Source: Hippasteria phrygiana (Eukaryota; Echinodermata; Asteroidea; Valvatida; Goniasteridae). From it: a stretch of DNA of 64,000 nucleotides. Under the pieces are notes generated by a model that did not search any database, was not told the DNA's origin, and saw nothing but the letters and a program-made list of their open reading frames with translations. Shown piece by piece: positions 51,601-63,600 of the stretch. The stretch is from positions 496,001-560,000 of the forward strand of contig JAZGUH010000368.1 in NCBI GenBank assembly GCA_037893225.1, given 5' to 3'. The position numbers were made by a program, and so were the translations under genes. Numbering within the stretch: the first letter of the stretch is position 1; each line of letters begins with the position of its first letter.

Positions 51601-54600
51601 AGCTCTATGCTTGAATGAACAAATTAATTCACAAAGATTGTGATTAAAATGAATGCATGTCTGGCAATTATGAATTCACTGTTAACAGAGTTGTATTCGA
51701 GTCCCTGCAAGTCCTTTCGCAAGTCCTTTCACAAGTCCTTTCCCAAGCCCAGTCAGAAGTCCTTTCATAAAGCCAGTCACAAGTAACTGGATGAACAATG
51801 ACAAAGGAATGCCTTTGTCAAAGCTCATTTGAATAGCTTGTGATTGGGATTAGGACTGGAGGGCCTTGTGGTGGACTTGCAGGGACTTGTGAAAGGACTT
51901 GCAGGGACTCGAATACAACTCTGACTGTTAACTTGATTGGGTTTGTCAAAAGTGCATCAATGTGCATCATACACAAATAATCTTAATTCATAAATAAAAT
52001 GTTAACACTGGTGTAATGAAAATGAGTGCATTTTAGTGTTAATTATGTTTTGTTTTAATTTTTGCCAAAAAAAACCCAATCAACCAAAAACGTAAACAAA
52101 AGCTTTAGGAGTAAACTTTAAACTGGATCTGTGAAGTGCACAATGAAACAAAATAGGTGTACAAAAGGATAGACGGACAAAACCGAAAAAAAACATAAGG
52201 AAACTGACAAACTGACCAAGCCACAGACCGATTGAACAACCCACTAATCAGGCTTAAAAACGGAACTGAAGGAAGGCCAGAAAACAAATTGTCTAGACCC
52301 CTCCCCCTCCAACAAAATTTGTTTAGGCAATGCATGCATGCACGAGTGCATGCACTCACTGCAACCAAAAAAGCCCGGCTCGGGCTGAGATTAACCAGCC
52401 AATACCACCACCAGAACAAACCTTGCAGGGATCTTTCTGGAAGAAAGGAAGCAATCGCAGAAGAAGGCCAAAGAAACAATTGTTTCAAAGAGTAAACACC
52501 ACTTGCTAACCTGTGGCGTTCAACCTTTGAACTCTGACCTCAATAGATGATGTCGACTGATCATTTCTCATGCTGTACATTCGGGATTGTAACATTTGGC
52601 AGCTAAGGGTTTTGCTTCGACTGTTGGATCGTATTTTAGGGAAAAGAAGTAGTAATGAAAGACTTCTGCGACAATGGTGGCAGCAGAGTAAACCGGTCCT
52701 TTCCCATTGTTCTTACCTGTGCGCGCATGCCCGGAACTAGGCGCGCATGCCCGGAACTAGGCGCGCATGCCCGGAACTAGGCGCGCATGCCCGGAACTAG
52801 GCGCGCATGCCCGGAACTAGGCGCGCATGCCCGGAACTAGGCGCGCATGCTCAGAATTGACATCAACCATGGATGATGAAGGGGTACCAACCAGCAGAAT
52901 TTTGGGCCACTGTTTGTACATGTTTATGGGGTGTTCTTGACAAGTAATATTGGGCACTCATAGATAGCAGTGGAATCTAGCATCAGTGAAAGGTCCGAGC
53001 CTAATTTCATGGCTCTGCTATAATGTGCTTACTGCGCTAGCTAAGAAACTCTACACCAATCTTGTAAGCAGAGTTTTGAGTTACACAAGGATGTGCAGAA
53101 CAGGATGCCAACAAGACAAAATGCTTGCTAACCCATGAAACATCTTAACAGTATTTGCAGACTTTTCTGTTATCCCTAACAATGCTTGAATCCATCCATT
53201 TCAATCTGAATTTTCACACACCCTAAGGAGTTCGAGTTAAAGTGGTACTGCTTTGTTTACCATAGGCAGATCCATACAAATCAGGCCCCGGTTCGAACTT
53301 AGCATGGTGCTAAATATCATAATGTTTCGCAAAGAATTCCAATTGAAGATTTGATCAGGATTTGATCTTCCAACCTCCTGCTTATTACTAGTGAAATTGT
53401 GTGGTGATAGGTCACTAGAAACTTTGTACAGAAGTGACAATTTTTCCTCAATGTAAACTGCCCAGTGTCTTCCAGATTGTAGGAGATTGTACGGGGTTTA
53501 TTATTAACAGATACTATTCTTTCGCTTTGTGACTATGCTAACAATTCCACGAGCACAGCTATGATTGCTGAAAATGAGATTTCGGTGATGAGATTCTCAG
53601 GATGATCGACATGTACTGCAAAACAACACCCGTCTGAACTGAGGGACAGGGAAGCTGAAATTTGCCGGAATGTGTTAGGTGTGAATTGATGTACAGATAT
53701 ACTTCCGAGGACAAGAGGAGAAAGGAAATACAAAGAAACCTTTCAGTCCTCGCAAGTCAAGTCTTTTGTTGAAATCAGTCCTCACAAGTAGAAATACGTG
53801 CTTAGTCTATGGGGTTGGGTTATATTAAAGGAACAATAGGAAACACAAAGCATTGTCCTCGGAAGTATTGGGAAAGTACGACTGGATGGCACTGACACAG
53901 ATGACATACATGTATGACACGTGTGGTATGAGAAACAGATGCCATGATGCACATTTCATCAAATTCAATGCACCTACAAGTGATACAGATGAAAATGCTG
54001 TGACTGACAACTACTTTCTTTTTTATGGAAGTCGCCCAATACAAGGCTAAAAGCCACTCTAGTACCGGTTTCACACTACTCTGAACTTACCCGGGTAATT
54101 TATTACCCGGGTAGTTGTCATTACCCGGGTAGAAACTAACCCGGAGAATCGGTTTCACACTACAAAATTAACCCTGCAATTCTGCTTACCCGCTTCAGCG
54201 CGCACCCGGGTAACTTGTAGCCGCGTTCACACTATGCGAATGGTAACCCAGAGAATGTGCATTGCTTGACCTCTGCCCTAGCCATTGTTTCGTCGGCGTA
54301 AAAGAGCGAAGTGAGAGCGGCGTGAGAGCATGCAATGCAAATTGAAAAAAATCAGATCAGCATTGGTACATGTAGCGTGCACGCGTCATCCTTTAGACTT
54401 GAAGACAAGTCGTTTAGACAGTCGTGTTTTGTCTGCAGGCGCCGCATTTACCAGCGCGGTACGTAATAATATGCCCGCCTTTCGTGAAGTTCCAACATGT
54501 CTTCTTTCCTTCATGGTCAGTAATTGGACAGTCGACACACACGCATCTTGGGGCCAAGGTTGCACGAACGTTCCCACATGTTATTATACCGCTTGCTACA

Positions 54601-57600
54601 CGTAACCCCTGCAAATTGCGGAGTAAGTATTATAATACGCGGTGGTGCAGTCGGACTAATGCCGACCAATTACCGACTTGATTACAAGTCTAGTCATCCT
54701 TCAACTGTGCGGTCTAGACTGGTGCCTTGCATTAAGTGTATGTAAAATGTACTTATTAAGGCGAAGTACCAGCCACGGCGGCCATACTAATAAATTACGT
54801 CACCTTCGCAAAGTTGGCCGATAAAACACGACACAGTAAGCGCACGCACCCACCCACCTACCCGGGTAGAAGAAAACCCGGCGAGCATTCACACTACTGA
54901 TGGTAACCCGGAGAATCGTCTCAAGGTCGTCGTTAACCCTGAGATTGGTGGGTTAACCCACCTCGCGAGCAGGGTTAGAAATTACCCGGGTAAGTGGGGT
55001 TTTGGGGCAGTTAACCCGGATAATTTCTAACCCGGAGAATTGTAGTGGGAACGCTCCACATTAACCGGGTAATTGCCGGGTTAAATTTGTCGTTAACCCG
55101 GCAATCACCCGGGTAAGAGCATAGTGTGAAACCGGCATAGGTCAAGGGCCACATTTTAGGTTGCCAGCCCTACCACCCTTACGGTTTTACTGGGTCCAGA
55201 TCTAAAGGATAGATCTTCAATAGATACCAAAGAAATTATCCCAATTTTCAGAATTCTAGACCCAGGTGGGGTAACTTCCACCGTTGACGAGACTAACTCA
55301 CCTCCCTCTTTACTGACCATCTGGTGACATATTTGTTGTCCAATCCAATAAAGCAGTCTCGTGACTTTGCCATCAATTTCTTGAAAGTCTCAGTCCCAAT
55401 CAATCTCACAACAAACTCTTTAGTCATTAGGTAATGATGGATTTGTGAGATATCAAGGTCGGTTTTTTTTTCACGCTTATTTTCATCATCGATTTGCAAC
55501 ATTTTTTAAATAATGTCAATTGAAATGCCTCTTTTTTACTTCACAAGACAACATTATAATAGCTTCCCAGGCCAGCCCAGTCAGATAACAACATTTCATA
55601 ACATGGGATGCCACACACGTTGTAGCTCCAGTTACAGGCTGCTTCAAAGACTGTATTCTTGCCAAACTGCCTTGGATTTAGACGTCAGCTGGCATGCTCT
55701 ATTGGCCAAAGGTTATTCATTTTTATAGCAATATTTTCAATGGGGATTTCTGTGTAATGAATCTGTTCCGGCTCCGAGTTATACTTTTCTTCTTCAATGT
55801 TATTTATCTTTTAACAGACCGTTAATTGCTAATGGAACAACTTCAAAAATTCATGCCAAGTACAGTAGAATGGCACTGTATGGGATCCACAAAAAAAATG
55901 GTCGTTTGTTACAGTGAATAATGGTATAGATTGAAAACACCAGTTTGGGAGTCAAAGAGGATGTTCGGTATAGCCAAATGTTCGGTATAGCGGTGTTCAT
56001 TATAGCCAAGTTCTCCTGTAGTAAAAAGGCACGTATACAGAATGCACGAGGCACTGTTTTGCCATATTTACACGGTGCCCTCAATCTACTAACACGCTTG
56101 GTTACAAAAATAGCCAATCGTATTAACGATCGGGTGGTACAGTTCACTGGTCCCAATTAAAGTTGTTATAGAAGACTGGTGACGGATATGAAATGATTTA
56201 TATACAATTACTCTAACGCACACATGTATATACATACAGCATGAAAAATGATCAGCCACGACATCACACAATTACTCCTTTTATGGATGCGCCTACGCAC
56301 CACAGTTGACAATCATGTGAGTAGTCTCAAAGTGCACGTCTTTCTTAAAAAGGGTTATCGCAACTAGAGATAGAGTGAGGCGCATGAAGCACATCTAGTA
56401 TGAAACAAGACTGGAAAATGCTGTGAGCAGTATACCGCTTACCTTACGTTTCTTCTGCTCAATTTTCACATTTTCAAGACAAACAAAAGATAAAGACATG
56501 TCATACATGGGAGTATTTTTGGACACACATACATATAACATTTTTGAAAAAAAAAGGCTCTATTCACAATGCCAATTGCTCGAAAAGTAAATATTCATTT
56601 ATAGCGGCAGTACAAACAAAAATGATATTATTCGTCAAACAATCCACAATATAATGCGGCAATAATATTATGCGGCAATGTGACTAGACTTGCCAAACCA
56701 TTTTTTTTATTTTTATGTGGCTTACAAAAAGTTTCCAAATCGTGTTTTGATTAATACGAGTACAACTTATCCACTTATTTCTCGCAAAGCTTCCCTCATA
56801 CAGATAAAACCCCACTAATTGGCCAAGACAAACATATAGCGATAGGAGCTTGCTAACCGTCTAAACGCATTCAATATTCTATGTATGAAATCATGGAACA
56901 CCGTTTAAAATCAGTTGAAAATAAAGTGTCATTCTAAATAAAATGGCTTGATTTGCAAACAAGGCTTTTCTGCTATCCAAAATAAATAATACAAAAAGTG
57001 CATGCATCTCTACACGTACGCAAACAAAAAACATAGAATACACGGGTCAAAATTGCTTCCAGAAATTACACTGTATGGAATTATCATACAGACCAGGACA
57101 ATTCATCTTTCGGCAGATGAACCAGAAATGCCTTCCACTCATGCCAACATTTTAATTAATGGTAAATTGTTTATCATGCTGGCCAGCATTGGCAACGTTC
57201 ACACGAGAATGTCAATGTGATAATAAATGTTGGGTTGAATGCAACTCAAGATGTAAAACCTATGCAGGTTGGCATGGCAACACTGATTGGCCAACAGGGG
57301 GCACTCTTGATTCACAGGTTAAACATCTTTTCTTCTTTTTAGTCAAAGGGGCAAGTGTAGACATGTGACCTTACCTTTTCCTCCTTCTCAGCCTCATCTT
57401 CATCCTCGCTCTCAACATAATCCTGAAATAAGAATGGCCATTACTGTATAAAGTAACCTCTCATTAAGTCAAATCTCAAGGGAATGGAGAAAAACTTTGA
57501 GATATCCCGAGTTAGAATTAAGCAAGATTTCTGATTTTTCATATGCACATGGCTTCCACCGTAACTTACAATTGCTGGCTCTGAAACGGACACATTGGCA

Positions 57601-60600
57601 CACTTTTTGGATCACAAATCATCATTTTATAATGTTCTTACCTAAAGCGTCTGTTCTATAGATAAACATAAACTACTCAAATGTGTAGCAAAGCTGTATT
57701 TCGTGTCGTTTGTCTACGACACGTATCACGTTCAGTGTTTTCCAATCACATGACTGGTCACATGACTGGTAGAAGGCGCGCCATTGTGGGCGTCAACATT
57801 GTGATTGGATGGAGTGCTTAGCAGAGCCATGAAATTTACCCAAGGAGCCAATTTCATCAAACTGGTAAGCGTACACATTTTCTGAGCAGAGAAAACATTT
57901 CCTGCTAAGCGCACACATTTACTCAGCAGAGAAAACATTTCCTGCTATTAAGCGCACACATTTACTCAGCAGAGAAAACATTTCCTTTTTGCTGTAATTT
58001 TCAGAGATAAATCGCTTTGGGGGTTAGTATTTTATAGAGTGCTAGCAAATACTGTAACACTGACCTGTTTAAAGTTGTGTGATAGATGCTGGGAAAACAG
58101 AGACAAAAATGTTGTTCTAGTAGTCTGGTTTTCAGACCATACTTTAGACAAAACGGAGCAATCTATAGAGTCAGGGGAATTATCAGGTCGGGGATCTAGA
58201 CTATTTCCAACGATTGTCGGCCGATAATCGTTGGGAAAATGATACAAATTTCCACTTTTCTTGAAAACGACAGCACACCTGGTGCCATGATTTCACAGGA
58301 TGCTTAAGACTGCTATTTACTTACAGCCCAGTACAGTATTTCATAATAATTCAGTAGTTTTGTTTTTTTATGTTTGCAAATGATGTATGCTACGTTTAAA
58401 GCCAGGCTAGAAGCCAAAATACCATGCGTACATTCCTGGTGACTACTCCCCAGCCGATTTCTGCTCGATTATTTCGTGAGCATAAAGTCTGTGTTATTGG
58501 GCCCTGAACACAAACAGAACAGAAAAATATTTGAGAAGACTTACATCTTCCTCGACTGGTTTGGTGAATTTCTCCGAGATACAGACCTCCACGTATTTCC
58601 ACATGAAGAGCAGCAGGATTGAGACGGGAACCATGTACAACTCAAAGTTCCAGACGATGATCAGATATGACTGAAATATCATAAAATCCATCAAAACTAG
58701 CAATCCAACAAAATTAATTTGGGGTCATAGATCATTATTGGCATGGCAGAAAAATGTAACAACTTTTTTCAAAAGACAGATGATTCATCAGCACTAAATG
58801 AATTCCTCAGCAATTGGCGTTTCTCCATTTAAAACTGCGGTGAAAGTATATCACCAACAATCTAGATATTTCTGCATTCACAAGCTTAACCCCGACTACC
58901 TACATCATTTTTCCTCTATATAACCCTAATCCTCCAAAATCCTCCAATGTTTTATGACTGGAGTCCACTGCCTGAATCCTGCAAAAATCCTCCAGTGGGT
59001 TTCTGACCAGTATCCCAGTAACCTCAATCCTCCGAAATCATCCAGCATCAGATTGACCCGGATCCTTCGTTTTCCTCCAGAGGCAAAAATCCTCTAATGC
59101 CCTCAATCCTGCAAAATCCTGCGATGCTTCAACTTCCAAAGACCCTCAATCCTCACAAAATTCCTCCATTGATAAAAGGATTCAAGGAGGATTTGGGAAG
59201 GGTTAGGGTTAAATGCCAATCCAAGGTCGACTTACAGCAAACGCGATTGCACTACGCGCCTTGTGTTCCCACTGGAAGCAGCTGTTGATGAACTTGGTAG
59301 TGTCGAGGATGACACCAATAAGCTTGGTCACCCTGGACAGGTTGTACTGCAGCACCTGTCGGGTAATGAACGAGGTACACAGAAACATGCATTTGTAAAA
59401 GTTTACCACAGTTTAGTTGTTTGCTCCAAGTTCAGTTTTATTTAACCCCTTGTGTCCGGCAGTTATTGATAGGGGGGGGGGGGGGGGGGGGGGGGGGGGT
59501 ATGCCAAGAACGGGCTATGCAGCCAAGTGTAAATGCAAACTGCAGGCACCACACTGAATATGCATCGCACTTGGAGCCCCCCTTTCGTGTGGAAGAAAGC
59601 TTTGTTTGAAAAAGCTCCATCTATTCATTACACTCCCATTCAAGAACAATATAGTTGAAATATGAATGGATTGAGTATGCGTAGGAATGCGCGTAAAGAC
59701 AACAACCATCCAGGTAGTCCGTATTCAAGAGGTTAATAAACCACCATTTTTAATAAACCACCATTCATAAATGCCTGAAACAGTTTCACTAATCCCACTG
59801 GTAGAGAGCCTGTTCCTTGGACGTGTTTAAACCTTTGTTGAAACACAACTGAATGGTATTCAAACATTATTATTATTAAAAGGGGTTTCGCTCAACAAGG
59901 CCAAAAGGCCACTCCTAAACAAATGTCTAGTTCTATAAAACCAGCTATGCCAATGTAAAGGCCGATGTAAACTGTCACAAACATGGTCCATTAACAGCGG
60001 TCACGACCCTTTAAGGTTATTATTGACGTGGTAAAGACCGGTTAATCACATTTTTATCCCCAAAAATGCAAAAACCTCAAGTAAAAAGGACAAAAAGGAC
60101 AAAACTTCCAGCCGTGTTTAAACAACTGTTTAAACACACCCACGTAACAGGCTCTCGACTAATAGGGATAGTGAAACTCGCCGAGGCATTTATGAATAAT
60201 GAATGTATTTGATCTGGGCCCTGGAAAACCATAAGGATGGTATCCAAATATCGTCAAGCCTACATGTACATGTACACCTGATTGTAACCCTTTGCATTAC
60301 CTACAGTGGCTTTTAGCCTTGTAATTGGGTGATTTCAAAGCAAAACAAAAATCCCCAAAACAATGAATTGGACATAACTTACTGAAACTTTGAATTTGGC
60401 ATCTTGTTCCAAGTACTTCTCCTCTCGAGGATTGACAGTTCTGATGGCTGCTTTGATCTGCAAAAGGATCCAAAGTAAAATACGAAACTTATTGAGCAGG
60501 ACCTCCCCTCAAAAATTACCATGACTGAACATCCATCTTTAATACATTTTGTGTGTGCGTTTGTAAATACTGACAATCGTGGACTAGGGACAAAAGGATT

Positions 60601-63600
60601 AGGGCGTAGACAAAGAGTACACACGTTTGACCGAACGTCCACGATTGAAAATCTTGTACAAAACATATGGGAGGCCTTCCGAAAAAGTTAAAGTACAAAC
60701 AAAAGAGGGACAATAGGAGGTCCACGATTGCCGGTATTTACACACTTGTGGATGTGTGTGGTTTTTATGGTTATTCTCAGTATTGTGAGGAGTCGGATTT
60801 TTAGTCATAATAAGTTCTTTTCATGGGGGTCTTGTTTTATATATAGCAAAATTTTGATTTACTGATTTGTTAAGGTTTTGTAATACGTATTTGTGATGTT
60901 CTAAAATTTATCATTTCCAAAACTTTTAAAAATCAGTTAATCCATTTTTTCTTTAATCTTCCAAACATAATGCCAGCAACCACCCTTACCATTTTTTCCG
61001 TTCAGCACCTATTCCTACTATCAAGTGTCTCAGGTTTTTTGATCAACCTTAACATACAATCTAATACCCAGTATGTACAAACCAAAAACAAAAAAACAAA
61101 AAAGTTTTATTTGACTGAATCAGTCCAATCTTCAGCCATTTCAGTTTTTACATGGCCACGCTAAATAATAAAATACAGTTATCAGTGGGAGAGTTCATAA
61201 ACCTGCAAAGAAGAACTGAATTCCAAATCTGTAAGACCAATTGAGGTAAAATATTTGCGCACAGTTGGAATCAGAGGAATAACCCCCAAGCTTGGCCTTT
61301 TTCAACCATTTTGAGGTCACAAACAAGAAACAAGGTGATCCGTGGATCACATGTGTCGCCTCTATTTTTTGGTCACTGCATCGCATTTGCAACTTTTCAA
61401 TTGAAAGCAATTTTACATTTTAAGTCTATTTTATATAACCTGACATGACCTTTGACTTCAGTATGCGACCTTTCACATGAGCATCGTATGACAGTTAACT
61501 TAACACAATGCACGGATGACCCAAGTTCAATTGCAGTTGGACTTTAACTTTTCAAATGAGACAAATTTTACATGTTCAGCCCATTTTACAACAACTTCAG
61601 ATGGCCTTTGACCTTGGTATGTGACCTTTGACCTCATTAACATATGAAGGTTCCCATGTTACATGTATAACCCACATTTGGTTCAAATTGGACTTCAACT
61701 TTTCCGATGACACCAAATGAGAGCAAAAACTTAACCTAAATCTTTAACATATGGTCATATGGTCATACGTCACACAGTCACACGGTCACACGGGCCACAA
61801 GGACAGAATTCATGATTGGTAAGTGCCCCCCAAAACATTCGTTTAGGCGACACAAAAATGTGACCAGTTTCTTTGAAACCCGAAGCAAGCTCCCAAACTG
61901 CATGTACATGTAGCTTTATAAGGAAACTTGCAATGCATATATCCAGTTCAACTTTTTTTTACACACATGTGACTGGATCCTACAAAATGAGTCTTAAGGT
62001 AATGTTTTTACTTGTTAGTTTTTTACTTGCATTGGATAGAGCATACTTGGCTCTTCATTCTGATATATCACTAAGTTTGACATTCTGATGAATTATGGAC
62101 ATTATGTGGGTAGAAACCTGGACAGTTCCTATTGATTTCCAACATATAAAGTCACGTTTAAGGACCTGTAACTCAAAAACAACTCTTGCGACTTGTGACT
62201 CATTTTGTTGGGTTGTGTCACATATTACCATGTGTTTATTACAAAAACACAAAACAAGATTTTAATAAAAAAAATGTTTAGTAAAGTAAAACGAGCATTT
62301 TTCTTTTTCAATGTGAACTTTTCATCAAGAAAAAAAAGGGGAATTTTTGCTGTCATTTGAATACTCACGCTATTGAAGACAAAGTCCATCTCCAGTAAGA
62401 TGGCTCCCTTCGCTCGCCTCCTGGTCTTCTTGTCCTTCAAGGCGTAGTATTTCCTCTCTCCATCCTTAACCTGTAATCAAGAGGAAACATTCTATCAGTA
62501 AGTTCCATTACTTTCTGAGACATCTCATCAAATATAGAGGTGTAACTTGGCTCCGGTTTGCCGAGGTCCACCCAGGGGGAAAAATATTCAAAACTCTTTT
62601 CTAATAATTTAAAATATGTATACTTTCATCACTTTGAAAATTCATTGAAATTTACCTAGTTCCTCTTGTGCTTTGTTTGACAAAATAAGTTAAAAAGTCG
62701 TATCCTCATTGAGTGATCCCCACAATGTCGCTTCCCAGGTTGTATCGTAAAATTGGGCGTGATCCCTGGCTATACGGCATTCTGGGTTTATGACTTCTGA
62801 CTAGCGCCCACTCGAACAAAGATACTGACAATTTGGGAGACCGCCAACATAGGGCAAGATAGCTCAGTTGGTAGAGCGCCGGTACTGTATTCCAGAGGTC
62901 GCAGGTTCAAATCCCACTCCTGCCAGTTTTCTTTGTTCACTTTGAAAATTCAAAAATTAAAAGAACTTTACCAACGACTTTAAAAACAAACATGAAAAGG
63001 CACAAGGTTTGATAAAAAGTTTGAGATGAAGTCGGGACACCGGACCAGTGCCCAAACCGCAGCATGCGGCCTGTCGTGGATCCAGAAAATCTCAAGTTGA
63101 GGGCGTGCTTCGCAGGAAAAAATGTCAAAATAGAGATCAACCTTTTATGGAGACATATGCCTAGCACAAGCAGCACAACTCTAATAGGGGAACCGGGAGG
63201 AAATGGGGACGGGGGGAGGGGGAGGGGACACAGGAGAATGTACCCCTAGTGCCCCCTATACTATACCAATATTCCAACATATATCCGAGTATTTCTCAAC
63301 ATTTCAACTGCCCAAAATTGAACACAACTTTATGGTAATGTTAAGCTTATTACAAATCACCCAAATACTAACTTAAAACTTTTTAGTCACTTCTGGGCAG
63401 GATACTAATTTTATGAAGTGGTGTTATGCTTATAAATATCATGGACCAGAAGAGGACAAGGCCGAGAATCCCCCTCCCCCAACCATCTAGTTCGGAATGC
63501 GGCTATATGTAAAGATGGTTACTGACGCTTCCAACAGATCTCTTCACTAAAATTATTTCCCTACCGATTCAGAGTCCGACAGTCCTAATTTTGTTGGTAC

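Noticed and set aside
55302..55502. Alternative coding exon of MCTP
   Set aside because: It starts after an in-frame TAA with no acceptor in frame, so it cannot be spliced internally into MCTP; kept only as an orphan ORF.
62853..62924. Functional tRNA-Thr(TGT) gene
   Set aside because: A and B boxes and acceptor ends are good, but T and anticodon stems are mispaired and the flanks are repeated at other sites; a dispersed element fits better.
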